Positions 1-13,500 of a stretch of DNA of 64,000 nt are shown in pieces. The translations under genes were made by a program, and so were the position numbers. The notes under the pieces were generated by a model, which worked only from the letters and a program-made list of their open reading frames with translations, was not told the origin of the DNA and searched no databases. Within the stretch, counting starts at the first letter, position 1, and the number at the start of each line of letters is the position of its first letter. Source of the DNA: Deuterostichococcus epilithicus (lineage: Eukaryota; Chlorophyta; Trebouxiophyceae; Prasiolales; Stichococcaceae); assembly GCA_033439295.1 (NCBI GenBank), contig JAVTLE010000014.1, positions 2,108,001 through 2,172,000 on the forward strand. The letters are read 5' to 3'.

Positions 1-3000
1 TGCACGTGTCAGCACAGCAGCACAGCTCAGGGCACCTTGGTTAACGGTGCACACAGTGCATATCGGCCCACCGCAGTCTGGTGGGCCAGTCACCTGACAT
101 GACGCCACGAGGAGGCAGGGTACGCAAGACAGTAAAGTGCAGTGCTGGGGTCGTTCTGGAGAGACTCGAAAGCGTGCGCACATGCTTCAGATCGTACAGC
201 GACAGTGCGGTCTCGATGCTGAGGTTGGACTTGGGGTTCGTCTGCAGTGATGGGACACCGTCAGCAAACACCTACTGCGCTCCGAAACATCACGCTGCAG
301 GTCATGCACCGTGTCCGCACATACCTCCTTGAAGCTGTAGCACAGCCAGCTGAAGTAAAAACACTACGATGGCACGGTCACACAAGTGGGGTCAGGCCTG
401 GCCTTCAGGTGGAACCAAGCTCGACACACGAAGCAAGCTGCTCCAAACAACCAGGTTTCTGGTGGTCTGCCAGAATGAGCCTGGAGCAGGCCCAGACTGT
501 CCGCAAAACGTCACTCGAGTCAAGCAAATCCCACACACACATCCCCCCCCCTCCCCCCTTTCATCGAGGTGTGGCACGGCCTTGCTTGTCCTGCACCCCA
601 CGATATGAGGCCCGACGCCGGTGACTCGCAAACAGTCTGCCAGTGAGGTTTGGGTGAGAGGGTAAAACCTCATTATGGCATCTGCAGCGGGGCCTTCATT
701 CAGTCGCACCTTTATGGCTGTTTCGTACGTGAACATGGGGCTTTTCTACGAAAATGATGATGACGCGTCAAACGGGGGCCCGCTGATCACGACTCTGTTC
801 AGGATGATATGCTTGGCAGACGGACTGCTGCGCGGCTTGTGCAGCAGCAAGCGGCGGGCTGGATCCACACCTGCAGCTCGGCGCAATCTGCCTGGAGCTC
901 GTTGCGCATCTGCATCTTCGTTTCCTTGAACTCCTCGGTCCACGCAAATGCCTGCAGCTCCAGGCCAAGGGGTCAGACGTGTTGCTATTCATCGAGCAGC
1001 CACTGTCGCATCCCGATCCCATCCGTGGCGCAGTGCCCTGAGAACTCGGCGGCTATGGAGAGCAAGAGGGTATCAGCAATTTCCGCCTGCGGCCTTGCCG
1101 AAGTGTGTCTGCAGCGAGTCGCGTTCACACAGCGGTCTTGAACATCCTGAACATCCTAGGCAGCACCTGAAGGTAGGCCTGCATCAGTGCGCTGTCATCG
1201 TCGACCTGAGCAACATAAACGGATGGCATGTAAGAACATGCGGCAGGAGACATGGTACCGATACGATTGCGCCAATGTCCGACCAGCAGCACCAACCTGT
1301 TTTGGCATGTAGATGTAGCACATGCCCACCGACAGCACCGTCATGACCAACTGCGCCGCAGACGGCCACACATCAAACATCTGCAGCTTGGCGCCCTGCT
1401 AAATGACTGTGTGTCTGCCGCATCTTTGATCATGCTTATGTGAGCATTTACTTATAGCAATGCAGGGCAAAAGGTTCAGGGGCCCCCTGCCAAAAGAGTG
1501 CAGTTTGCGTCAGCCCATGCAGATGGAGGGCTCACGTGTAAAGGAGCAAAGCCCAGGAAAGTCTCGACGAAGGACGAGCAGGTGTCGACTTTCACGAAGA
1601 ATAGAAGCATTGCACAAACGATGAAGAAGACGACGACATATGACAGGAATCGGATCTGCAGACGGCATGCCGGGGCATGACGTTCGCACAGCTGGCAGCC
1701 CACTTCAATTGAATCGGCATAGCATCCAACTGGAGTGCGAGGTGGCGCACTTGCAAGAGCAGTGATGCTGCCAGCACACCTGGAAGCGCATGCTCAAATT
1801 GCCGGGCCTGTGGTCCGCATACGACCACCTGCATAATGTAGTGTAAAATTTCGACCAAACTAGACCAGACTTCAATGTCAATGTCCATGCAAATCCAGCT
1901 CGTCCAGGCTGCATCAAACCTTCACATGGCATTCGAATGTTCAGAAGGCAGGCGTCTCACTTGCGGTATGCCCGCACGGCGAGCGTTATGTACAGGACCC
2001 ACAGCAGCAGCATGCCGATGAGTAGGGCGATGGAGACAATGCCGAGCACCAGCGCTGTGGTGTCCAGGCTGCAGCTGAGGCTGCGCTCCTGGCAGCCGTG
2101 CGGCGAGAAGACGCCTGCCTGGGACCCCAGTCCGTCTGCGCACACACAGCATAATCGGGTTGCATCAAGTCCTAGCAGGCAGGCATGTGCACTACTTCTT
2201 TGCAACCACTGATGAGCAACACCAGTCTTTCTTTCGTATCATGCAACAGCGGCAGCAGCACAGGGAGCAGCAAAGGCGCACTGTGTTGCATATAGATCGC
2301 GAGAGCGAGCTGATTGCCCACGTGGAGTAGCCAGTACAGGAACAGCGGGAAGTGCATCCGCCAGAAGGGGCCGTCAAGGACCATGGCATCAGAGCCGGCA
2401 GCGTTTTTGGGGGTGTCGCGGCCGCGCCGCCTCCTCATCGGCATGGCGTTGCGCCCGTGCACAGCAAACGTCAGGAACAGCAGTCCCCAGCAAAAGCCCC
2501 AAGACACGAAGCCGCACCAGATGATCACGCTGTCAAAAAACCTGCATTATAACAGGCTCGGATAGTGAGAGGAGGCACGCCATCTCGTGACTGGGACCGA
2601 GTCACAGCAGACAGGTGTAAAAAACCGCAGGAACAGGTGTCAGTTGCCAAACAGATGGCAGACTGGGGATCCGCACCGGCAATCGCCTGACAGCACGTAG
2701 CCATTCGTGACCACCAGCAGTATGTTGTTGATCAATTGCAGGACGACCCACACGTATGCCAGGCTGCGCAGCAGGAACGCGATGCTAGAACCAGGCTGCA
2801 GGGGTGTGTTTCGGTGCTTCAGCAGCAACAAGCAGCAGCATCTATACAGTTGCAGTCTGTCACCGCACCTGGCTGCGTACTTTCTTCTGTGAGACCTGCG
2901 CCACACCAGCAGCACAGCAACGAATCACGAGGCTGTGCAGAAGACCAGGCGCGCCTGCCGTTGTGCATGCACCCAGTCTAAGCTGCAGCTTCAAGCACAT

Positions 3001-4308
3001 GCAACAGCGGCGCAGCGGAGCAGCAGTTGCGAGGCACAACAGTTGGGCAGGGCCAGAGCTTGGGCAGGGCCAGAGCGTAAGGGACCACACACCAGCGCTT
3101 CTTGGATCGCACTGCGTCGACCAGCCGCCATGTGAAGCGGACGAGGCAACCGATCTCAGCGATGAGGCAGAACACCCCGACCACGACGTTCAGAATGGGG
3201 ATGTCTTTGGTGCTCGTAAACCACGGGTCGTTCTGCAATGACAAGAGGTGTCATAGCGCTGGACACCTCACGCGTATCGCTGGCCATGCAGCAACAGCAC
3301 AACTTTTGACGGCCGTTGCCTGACAGATGAAAGCATGCAGTAGTTGCTGACGAGTGGGTGTCTGCATGACACCGCTCAGAACCTACTTGAAGCTGAAAGG
3401 AAATCACCTTGGTGAACTTCAGCGAAAACAATGTAAACAGCAGGATCAGGCCCGCAACGATGCTGCACTTTATTGCAATCAGCACGCCCTGCGCAGAGTA
3501 CACATGCCGAGAAGGTATCGCTAGAGGTAGGAACTTCAACCGCAGCATCCCAGGTCCAATAGGCAGGTGCGTGAACTCGAGGCGTGTACTAACCTTGAGC
3601 TCCTTCTCACTCATGCACTCGAGGCGCAGCACGATGTCCCGCCTGCAGCGGCAGCCAATGCGCATTCGGAGGATGGCACTGGTGGCCCGGAATCACTGAC
3701 CCACCACCGCATTGCAGGAGGTCGCAAACGAAAATGCGAACCGGACCTCGCATTCTCAGTAGGCTGTGAGGCTCTCACCGGGGGTTGTACTCCTCTGACA
3801 CTTCCATCGGCCCACCGCCAGTCGCAAACCCGCCGCCGCCTGCAGCGAGCCCGATGGAGCCCTGCAGGCCGGGGGTATCCTCGAAGGACTTGCGAGCGTC
3901 ACGCACTGGGCACTCTTCGGGTCTGTCTCCCTCATCACTGAAGAATGTGCTGCCGGCTGGCGCGGTGCTGCTGCCATCTGCTGAGCTGGGCTGATCGTCT
4001 GCATGAACCGTTCGCATCAGCGGCCTGTCGTCGCTTCTAGAGCCGTCCAACAGCCTCAGATGGATGTGGGCACTAGCATGCGCGTGGCCGGTTTGCGTCG
4101 TTTTTAATTTGATCTCTTGGCGGTTGCACCTGGAGTCGGCAAATGTCAGGGCAACTTCGACGTGTTGTCTCCCTCTCACACGCAGCTGAGTCAACCAAAG
4201 CGTTGCAAATGAGACTTCATAGAGTCTACCAGCTTTTCTTGCAGGCAGAATACTTCTCATCGCATTACTCACCGTCATGAGGTAAGTTTGGCCCCTCCGA
4301 CACTCCAT
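1..4308 (-). CDS. Membrane-anchored class-3 lipase family, copy A (3' lipase part beyond left edge)
   Basis: Transcribed right to left and cut by the window start. Recognisable pieces in coding order: a beta-type N-terminal segment (about 4.24-4.05 kb), an acidic linker (about 4.0-3.78 kb), the family element DIVLRLEC (about 3.64 kb), helix 1 ending in LKFTKV (about 3.42 kb), helix 2 after NDPWFTST (3.23-3.09 kb), a helix pair (2.79-2.69 kb), GLLFLTFAVHGR and DGPFWRMHFPLFLYW (2.5-2.3 kb), a Cys-containing loop and helix (2.14-1.96 kb), FFVKVDTCSSFVETFLG (1.65-1.55 kb), a helix ending YIYMPK (about 1.3 kb), QAFAWTEE (0.95 kb), YETAIK (about 0.72 kb) and SIETALSLYDL (about 0.2 kb). Copies B-D carry the same order and continue into the lipase domain, so A's catalytic part should lie left of base 1. 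In A the helix-3 and helix-4 exons look fused, unlike B-D. The true start codon is uncertain. Likely an integral membrane lipid hydrolase; substrate unknown. Confidence 0.6.
3043..3076. repeat. Two-copy 17-bp tandem repeat (ttgggcagggccagagc)
   Basis: Perfect units at 3043-3059 and 3060-3076, just past the helix-2 exon of copy A on the coding strand, so probably intronic. Confidence 0.8.
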
Positions 4309-4763
4309 TGAACAGCATGAATGTGCTCAAGTGGATGCACGCTGGCGCGCAGCTTCGATGTCCAGGGAAGTGTATCACCATGTGCTCAGACGAGCAATTG
4401 AAATAACCACATCGTGGCCAGCGCCGCCGGTGCCAAAATTGCGCCTGGTGGGGTGCAGAATGCCCACAAAACGAGGAGCAGGCATTCACTGACGACTGTT
4501 GCACCTGATGCTGATGAAACGGACAAGATGTAAGAAAGAAAGCAAAGCGACAAAGCATTGCTGCCGACCGCCAGGCACCTTCAGCAAGGGCCATGGTTCA
4601 GAAGTCTGTCTGAAGCAGAGATGACGACTCGTAATCGATGCTGGGACTTATAAAGGCTGACACTCGAAACCTGACTGCCGACAGCGAAACCTGCAGAAAG
4701 ACGCACCGGCTCAGCCAGCCCGAACCCAAGGACTTGAAAAAACCGAAGTTCGGATCGCCCCAT

Positions 4764-7700
4764 TCAAGATGCCACTCCACCAGCCGCCGCACCCTTCACG
4801 CCGCTGGGCTGCACCCCACCGGCGTCCTGGCAGCTGTCCTCATCAATGACTGCGCCACCCATGCCCAGCGCGGCGTGCCCCCGCCTGTCCATGGTGTCGG
4901 TCCGCCTGTAGACGCCCGAGGTGGCAATGCCGCCTGCGCCGCTGCCGCCGCTGTTGGACTCGCCGCCGCCGCCACAGCCGCTTTGGCGCACCCAAGTCAT
5001 CGAGTGCTGGAGTGCTGGTGGTCGGGCAGCCAGCCCGGCCTCCATGTTGACAGCCGCATCCTTCGGCGGCCGCTGTGCTGCCTGCAGTGCCATCGCGATG
5101 CTGACATGAGGAGTCCAAGTCTGTCTCCTGCAGCACTGCAGCATCGGGACGCCAGCAGTGTTCCATCGGCAGCCAAGCATGGAGGAGCAGTGTCAGTTCA
5201 AGCCGCATCTTCACATGTCCGTCGAGCAGGGCTCTGCCCGAGTAAGGCAGGTCCAGGTCTCCTCCTCGTCTCAAAGTCGAGAAGGCAAAAGTGCCCAGTC
5301 GTAGATCACGTGGCAGATACAGAGCTGTCCGGCGCACCTGGTGGAAGCGCTCGTCCTGCACGTCCGCGCCGTCCTCAACGTCCTCCGCTGCGGCCGCTGT
5401 GGAGTCCGCGATGCCCGCCACGGCGGCTGACAGGCCGGCCACTGCGGCCAGGCGCGTCATGAAGTCCGCCTCCCACGCAAAGCCGGCGGTCTGCACCGGA
5501 GGCAGCGTCAGCCGCAGACCGTCCAGCAGCGCCACCACCCCCTGCGGGCCGGGCAGGTCGTCACAGGCGTCGCTGTCAGATGCATCGGTTCCTCACGTTG
5601 TAGCAAACCGTGGAGTAGTGTGCCGCCAGCGGAGGGCAGATCTCACCGCCTGCCCGCGCTACTGCCCTGTATGCAGCATGCGACCGTCAGTCGCCTTACC
5701 AGCTGAATCCATGCGGCAGAGCTGACACTCGTATGTGTGCGCGTGAGCAAATTGAAAGAAGGGGCCGGGGAAGAGTACCTCCATGCCGTCTTTGAAGCGC
5801 CGCTTCTCGTCAAGCTGCTGCAGGAGGATCGCTTTGAGCGCCGCGGCATAACTGCCCATCAGGTGATCGCGCACTGAAGACGCAAAAGGCCTGTGCACAA
5901 AGGGTGACGCTTGTTCCGTTGCTCACAACATGTTGCATTGTTATGTTGTTTGGTTGGATACTGTATTGTGTAGTCTTGTATCCTTTGCTGAGACAGCACA
6001 GGCCGTCATGCGACAGCTGCAGCGACTCGCCTATTCATGATCGACGTCTCGAGGAAGGACGGCCGCACCTGCAATCACAATCGCGTAGCAGACCCAGCAG
6101 TCACTCCTTCGCAAAGCGCAGAGATTCATGAGCCACGCTGTGAGCGTTGACACAGAAGATGCGCCAAGCGAGGGAGAGTGGTGAAAGGGTACGCATTCAG
6201 CCGTATTGATCCGTACCAGCAGATCGCCGCGGCGGTTGATGAGCACACGGAACCCTGGGCGCTTGTACACCATCATCTTTGCGCTTCTCGTGACCATGTC
6301 CTGATCTACAGAGGGCAAACAAACCTTGTGGTGAGGGCGACGCCTGAAGCACTTGACAACAGCGACAGTGAGCAAGTGTGCCAAAGGCCCACCCCATCTG
6401 CAGCGGCAAATACCGCACATATCTGCAGCGGCCTCGCTCCGGCAAACCGTTTATGAGATGCCAACAATCTGGTACAGTCCGCTCGAACTCGTTGGCGAAA
6501 GCCCGGTTGCCGGTGCGGGGGGCGCCGATGGGGTAGCAGGTGACGTCCACCGCCGGGAAGGCTGTCGCGATGTCGTACGCTGCGAGCGTGGCCAGGGCGC
6601 CGCCCAGGCTGTGCCCTGTCGCAGGGAGGCAGCGATAAGAGGCGAAGGTGACTGATGACAACGTTCTGAAGCGTCACATTGTGCTGCCACAACACAGCAG
6701 AGGTGCCGCAAAATGCGCTTGATGGTTTTTCAGGAACCAGCCTCTAGGTGAACTCACCTGTGACGTACACCTTACGGCGGCGCTCCAAGCCCGGCTTGTC
6801 CAGGGTCACGATGTCGGCGATGCGCTGCATGACGCGCTCGTTCAGGCCATTGGCCAGCCAACTGCGCAGGATGCTCAACCGTCAAGCTCGGCAACACCAT
6901 CGATCGTTGACACTGGAGCCCTGTGGAAGCACAAGCCATCGTAAGTGTTCCAGAACATGTAGACGTCCCAAAAGAGCAGCATATAAATGGTAACACCTGC
7001 GCAGGAAACCGCTGTGCACAGCCGGCCCACGGCCCGGCAGCACGCCGCGTCGGCTCTTCATGGTGGGATGCGCTGCGGAAGCAGCACCGAGACGATGTCA
7101 GATGGGGCAGAAGCACGAGCACGCTGCAGTAGAATTAAACTTACAACCTCTAGATTTGATTTTGCTAGATTTTCCTATGCAAAACAAAACCTTCACCTGT
7201 CAGCCAGAATGCCAGGTCAGCCTTTACGTTGGCCCAAGAACCGGTACCCCGGAAGGATATCACAATGCGCTTGGAGCTCCACGCCAGCAGCACCCGCGTG
7301 TCCTGGAGATGATGCACCAAGGCAAGCATGACGGAACTGTACCTGCTCCCTCTCAGCGCACACAGCTGCCAAGCAAGCAAGCAGGCAGGCGCTTAACAGC
7401 AGAGGCGACAAGCGCCGGCAGCAGCCGCCCCAAGCGCCAATACTGCTGCCACTGAAGCAATGAGCCAAGGTGCGCAGACCGCAATCGCACCTCTGCCTTC
7501 TCAATCAGAAATTCGTACTGGTCCAAATCAGGCCAGACCTGTCCGGGAGGAGTTCAACAGAGAAATTCAACATGTCAACAGGTCGTGGCACGTTGGCATC
7601 TGGTTGTGAGCGTGTTGGCTGCGTGCACGGCAGAAGGGCGTGCGCTCAGGTGGCACCCCCCCGTTACAAGGAGGACGGTTCTGGTGCAGTGCGCGCCTCT

Positions 7701-10700
7701 GCCATGCGCCATCCAAAGTCCTCCCTCCCCAGTGCACAAAGCTCAAGCAGGTCATGCAGCATTTGCTGTGGTAGATGTGGATAGATGTGACAGTGAGAAA
7801 GTTCACCTTCATGCCTATGTCGATTGTCATGCTGTCGTTCTTCCACGTCTCCTGCGGAGGCAGCGACACCCGTCCCGCATTAAGTGAGAACCGACATGCT
7901 TGTGAAGCGGCAAGGAATCACACGATCCCTACTCCTAAGGCTCATGTCAGGCATGCCGGTCGCACCGACTCATGGAAATAGACCAAAGACGACCTGCACA
8001 GCACGGTTCTCAGCTGGGTTGGCCATCGTGATATCCACGCCAGATGGAGTCAGTGTGCAGGCCACACGTTCCAGTGCCCTTCATGTCAGATCATGCAGTC
8101 CTGCACAGCTGAGAGCAGCCATCCGCACCAGTAGAAGCACTTTGTGGCTGTTTCGAAGACCCAGATCGGACTTTGATCTCTGGCGAGCAGATGCGAATGC
8201 TGCGCCTGGCGAGCCTGCATCATCTGCTCCTGCGCAGCCTCTGTCCATGCAAAACCCTGCAACTCGGCCTGCAACAAGCGCATGCGCTTCGTCACATGGA
8301 GCCGGGCCAGTCGGAGTGTACAGGTAGCTGAGGCACAAGGCTTTGCATTATGAAGCGCCTTCAACGCCTGGAGGCTGCGCCTGAGGTCACCTGTAGCACC
8401 AAGTCGCCCCCGTCAGGGTCCGTTGGCATGTATGCAAAGCAGGACCCGATAACCACAACCGTCATGATAATCTGCGTGATGTGCACAACAGCCGTCACAC
8501 ATGAGTCAGGCAGCTGCAGCAACGAGTCTGATATGGAGCGGCAAGCAACAGGGGTCCTGCCGTGCCATCTGCGACACCGCACGCTACCTCCATGGGCAGC
8601 AGCCCATTCTGAGCCTCGGAAAACTCCGCGCAGGTGTCTGGCTGCACGTAGTGCAGCAGCACGATGCAGACCAGGAAGAAGGAGACGGCGAACCTGCAGG
8701 AAAGCACACAATTCGCTCATGTCTTTCGTGCTGCACACATACTGGGGCATCCAGCCGGCAGTGCCTGAGCATGGCGGGATCCTAAGTTTGCCAGGTTTGC
8801 GGCGTCAAGTGATCATTGGAGAATCGGACGCACCCTTTGTTCCGGATCTGCAGCCACAGCACACACAGTCGCCTCATGTGCTGACCTCACATCTGCGGCC
8901 TAGGGGCAGGTCCGAAGCAGGTGCGCGGCATGCAGAGTGCGGCCTTGACACGAACTCAGGGCTCGAATCTTGTGCAGCGTGCTCATCAGTGCTGGGCTTG
9001 AGCAAGTCCAGCGTGCTCAGCAGTGCTGGTTCGAGCTTGTCACCTCCATGCGGATGGACAAAGAGCTTGTCCTGTGATCCGAGTAGCGCGTGGCGGCCAG
9101 ACGGCGCGCAGCGCGGACGATGAGGAAGGCCCACAGGGCCAGGAGAAACAGCAGCAGCGCCGCGGTGACGTGCGCCAGGCCCCGCCTGTGTATGCCCCAT
9201 CCCAGCCCTCAGCCAGGGTGCCAGGGAACAAGACTACACAGCTTACACAATGCTTCCTGGCATGACAAATCTGGCTGACGGCGACCGCTGAAGCACAAGA
9301 CCTTTCGTGACTCCACCCTTGTCGTTTCAAGCACAGGACGTCCAGCCAACATGCGCGAGCGGCACTAGGCCCTGCCAGACTGGTGCACGCACGTTGCGGT
9401 GCCAGAGGCGCAGCTGATGTCGGCGCTGTCGCATGCGTCGCCCGCTGCCGACACACGGCCCTCGGGCGTGTCGGCCTGCGGGGTGCCCAGGCCTGCATTG
9501 GTCACAAAATAGATGAACAATGCAGACTACGCCTCAAACTGAAAGCCTCGCGTCAGCAGGCGATCGCCTTCTGGAGAGAGTCCCAGTGACTTCCGTCTCT
9601 GACGTCCAACGCTGGAGGAGTGCCTGTGGCTGCAGTGATGCTCCGAGGCAATGTGGAGGAGACAGAGGCAGGTGGAAGTAGAAGCAGGGCGCAGGACTCA
9701 CGTCGCTGCGCGGCGACTGCACCGGCGATGGCTACCGCTGTATAGACGCCTCCCGTCGTAAAGATGGGCCACTGCACTCTCAGCACGTGTGCGTCCATGT
9801 TCATTGCGCTTCTGCCAGGGCCTGCGGCAGCGAGACACGAACCTGGGCGGGCTGTCGGCACCTCTGGTCCGCAATATCCAAAAGCAGCCCGATGCAGCGA
9901 ATGCAGTCTGTGATTCCGAGAAAAGGCACTGCATGCTTTGGCAGATGACCTGCCAAACTGAAAAATTTGGAGTTCATACATACCCAGTGTGCCTACTGCG
10001 GGCGTGACAGCATTGGCTTGCACGGCGAACCCCAAAAAGAGCACGCCCCAGCACTGCGCCAAGCAGGAAATGGCGATGTTTATGTGCGACCGTGTGCAGG
10101 AGGATCACTGCTGGAAGGCATCGCCGGACAGCTGATACGCCTCACAGAGCCCCCAGGAAGCGCGGCACAAATGAGTTCAGTGGCATCAAGGGAATGCAGC
10201 GCCTCACCTCCCAGCGAACCCAGGTGGACCAGCGCACCACATTGGTGAACCAGCCGCACTTCGTTGCCAGGATGTATATCGAGGGCAGCAGCAGGAAGAC
10301 CAGGTTGATGAGCTGCAATCGACAAGTAGACTCTCTTTGCGATCTCTTTGCGATCCTGCACAATGCGAGGGGCCGCCAGGATCATGCCATGTCCAGGGGC
10401 GAACCAGATGCAGGGGCTTAGAAAGAGCCATTCCCGCACAGAGCAACGCATGCAGTGGCACTGCATATCAGAAGTGGCCGTGTACCACAGTACCTGCACA
10501 ACCAGCTGAGAGTAGGTCAGGACCGCAAAGAAGGCCCGCCTTCTGGACCTGCATAAAGCGTGCAATTGATTTATTGGAAACTGACAGCCATACAAAGCTG
10601 TGCTCTGTATGGCACATACAGTCAAATGCGCTCGGAGATGGAAATCCATATTGCGCCTGGTCACAAACCGCGCGCACCAGCGCTTGCCGGACATCTTGAC

Positions 10701-11880
10701 CCTGACAAAGCGGTAGCCGAACACAAGCACGCTGGCGAGTGTCGCGATGAGGCAGCAGGAGCCGAAGACGATGTTCAGGATGTAGACCGTCGGGTTGTGG
10801 AGAAACCATGCATTGCTCTGCGCACAATCGGAAGATCGATCTTGTTTGCAACTATCAAGTAAGGACTGGGACACACTTCAGTGCTGTACTCATGCCGGCA
10901 ATCTGACACTGCTCGTGTGGGGGCCTCAAAGGGTGTGAAGGCAGGGATCAATGGCGCAATAATTTAGGCAACGAGCTCACCTGAGTGAACTTGAGCACGA
11001 ACAAAATGATCAGAAGTGCAGAAGCTATAAGTCTGATGATCTTCAACGCCGCAATAGCCCACTGCAGCGCCAGACACAGCGTCTCGGACCAACCGATGTT
11101 GCACAAGGCGTGCCAGCGAGAGGCGAACGATACTAACTCATGCGAGCTACGCTGTGCTTGAATGCTCATGTGCGCTAGACAGGCCTTGCATGCTGGATGG
11201 CATGTAACAGCCCTGGGGGATGACTGACAGGGCTGAGCATTGCGGCACGGATGCAGAGCACGGGCAGCTGCTCACCCGGGCCTCGCGGTCCTTGGCGCAT
11301 TCGATGCGCAGCACCACAGAAGGGCGGCCCCCCTTGGTGTCGGTGACCGGCAGCCTGTCGGTGGCGTCCTCATAGCCGCTGGCATCCGCAGACTCTGCCA
11401 CTGCTGGCCCTGTGCTGCCTTTGATGCTGTCCATGGCGTCTTCAAAGCTCCAATAAGGCGAGCGTTGATACGCTTTCTGGCTGGCAGACTACCTCGACGC
11501 TGCCTGCGGCAGCGCGATCTCGTTCTGGAGGTGCAGATCACCCACGAGCACCCAGGTGCTCAGCTCGATCGTTTGTGCGGCGCCGAATGAGACATTGGGA
11601 CAAATGACGTGTTCCAGCGTTGCTGCGACGTAGAGCGCAGAGAACAACCAGACTCTCCGTATGGTTTCGCAGGAAGGACTCTTCTTAAGGTGTGCTTCCG
11701 TCAGCTTGCGGAGGCAGGCTCGCAGCTTGTGTGAAGCTGGATCAAAGAAGACTGAGCTATGGCAAGAACCGCAAGAATAACTGCTGGAGTTCAACTCGTC
11801 AGCAATCTTTCGAGGCCTTCTCGGGAGACCAGGGAGATCTCCTTGGCGACACCAAACCCGCCAGGGATGTGCAAGCAAGT
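4764..11880 (-). CDS. Membrane-anchored class-3 lipase family, copy B
   Basis: An intron-rich gene of about 7 kb. In coding order: a conserved N-terminal exon with TIELSTWVLVGDLHL (about 11.6-11.5 kb), SVVLRIECAKDREARV (11.3 kb), helix 1 LLIILFVLKFTQ (11.0 kb), helix 2 (10.81-10.67 kb, ending SGKRWC), RRRAFFAVLTYSQLVVQ (10.5 kb), a helix then WSTWVRWE (10.3-10.2 kb), CWGVLFLGFAVQANA (10.05 kb), a Cys-bearing loop (about 9.45 kb), a helix (9.2-9.06 kb), YVQPDTCAEFSEA (8.65 kb), a helix ending FAYMPTDP (8.43 kb), ELQGFAWTE (8.27 kb) and FETATKCFYW (8.15 kb). The lipase domain follows: oxyanion strand ISFRGTGSW (7.25 kb), nucleophile GHSLGGA (6.61 kb), GAPRTGNRAFANEF (6.5 kb) and the His region RPGFRVLINRRGDLLVR (6.27 kb). 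Next come DHLMGSYAAALKA (5.87 kb) and a Gly/Ser-rich tail ending GGVAS then stop at 4764. The family fold is clear; exact splice sites and the start are not. Predicted ER or plasma-membrane lipid hydrolase. Confidence 0.72.
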
Positions 11881-11969
11881 TTTTTTATTGTAACAACATA
11901 TTAATCACAGCCTGCCTGTGGCGACCCGCGACCGTCGCATTTTTCACATTAATCACATGTTATTGATGC

Positions 11970-13500
11970 ATTTTTCACAATCAATCATATGGCCGGTTCC
12001 GACCAGCCGGAGGAAGATCAGCGGCCCAGAACGTAGGCTGACGACAGCATTAAGCAGACCGTGTTGTGCAGCTGGGAAGCAGCAATGGCAAGTGTCAGTC
12101 TGAACCAGGATGTCATGATCGCATGCAGGCCTGGACCCAGCTCGTGATGATGCAGACATTCCCCCTGGAAGTACCTGCTGTTCTCCATGCTTTGAGCTCC
12201 GCAGTGGGTCCTGGTTACATCCGGGACGCAACGCTGTGCCTGACAGAGACATATTAGAAATCTAAACAAAGACGGATGGAGCAGCTGGAAGACCAGCTGC
12301 AGGTCGCTGGAGATCGCAAAGTATGCCCGCCTCCGGGACCTGCGTCCAGCACTCCCCGCTCAACCAGGCATGGTGCACGACCGCAGCTTCTGCCTCACCT
12401 TGATAGACGACGCCTGACATGCAGGCGGCGGCCTGCTGCTTTTGACGACTCACTCCAGGGCAGGGCAGTTGCAGGGAGCGGCGGGACCGTACAACCGTTT
12501 GCCGGAGCGTTTGGCCTGCACCAGACGCTCGCCGTACAGAACCACGCCAGCAAGCGCCAGCAGCAGGCACAGGTTGCCAACGCAGACGTGGGTGATGGGC
12601 AGGGTGGGCGTCCTGTTGAATCAGGAGTCCCGACGTGCGCTGAACGGCAGCGGTTCTGTAGAGCAGCAGTGCCTGCAGAACGAGAGCGCAGCGGTGCATG
12701 TCAAGTGAGCGACAAGCAATGTGCAGTCGAGCGGGCAGCGCATGTCAGCATTTGGCAGCCGCAGCCGCTCAGAAACCTTGACACCAGCTGCCAGGCGAAT
12801 CACGTTCACCTGTGTCCACTTCAGGATGAACAGGGGGATGAGGCAGGCCATGCCCAGCACTGTCGGGCCGTTGATGCACGCAACCAATGCCTGTGGGGGA
12901 ACAGCATAGGATCAGTAGCAGCCTGGTAGCCTACCCAAGCGCTCCAAACATCTCAGGCAGACCGAGCGGGATCCCCGGGCCAGCGACTGTGCGGCTGCAG
13001 CCGCACTAAAAGTAGGCACCCGCATAAGCCTCTCTGAGACGTAAGCTGCTACTGTCCATCCCAAAGCTCGCCGTGTTGTTTCCGAAAGCTCTTCGTGCTC
13101 TTGTCACGCCCGCACAGGTGACGAGTGGGCGGGCGCCGTACCTGCATCTCGCGGTTGCCGGGGCACTCGATTCGCAACACCACTTCCCGGTCCGGGTCCC
13201 TGTTGCCCAGCGAGGCCGTGACAGGCAGCGCGCTGCCGCCCGGGTCGCCGTAGGCGCTGGACTCCAAGGGCCCCGCGGTGCGCTCAAATTACGCTGAGGA
13301 GCCGAGGGAGGAGGACTTGTTGCTCTGCCGCAGGTCCCGCAGCGGCAGCTGCGGCACAGGGCCCCGGCGCCGGTGCCAGCGCTGGCGCTGCAGCTGCCGG
13401 GCCATCGATTGACTGCTGCGAGTCTGCATCGTCACTGGCCGTGAGCTGCGCTGGCGAGACTGCATCCGCAGCTGGACCTGCAGCATGTGAGATGTGTGAG
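11970..13500 (-). pseudogene. Truncated fifth copy of the membrane-lipase family (N-terminal part only)
   Basis: Between B and C lies a segment homologous only to the first part of the family. It holds a leader (about 13.44-13.29 kb), FERTAGPLESSAYG and REVVLRIECPGNREMQ (13.28-13.14 kb), helix 1 IPLFILKWTQV (12.83 kb), helix 2 ending QAKRSGKRLYGP (12.6-12.49 kb) and a remnant of the RRRAFF exon (about 12.33 kb). Two in-frame stops are visible. TAA at 13289-13291 precedes FERTAG, where copies C and D read through. TGA at 12621-12623 sits exactly where the other copies have the Trp of RWF.QNPT, so TGG has become TGA. No later membrane exons and no lipase domain are found before gene B. This is best read as a decayed partial duplicate; a short expressed product is possible but unlikely. 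Confidence 0.65.
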
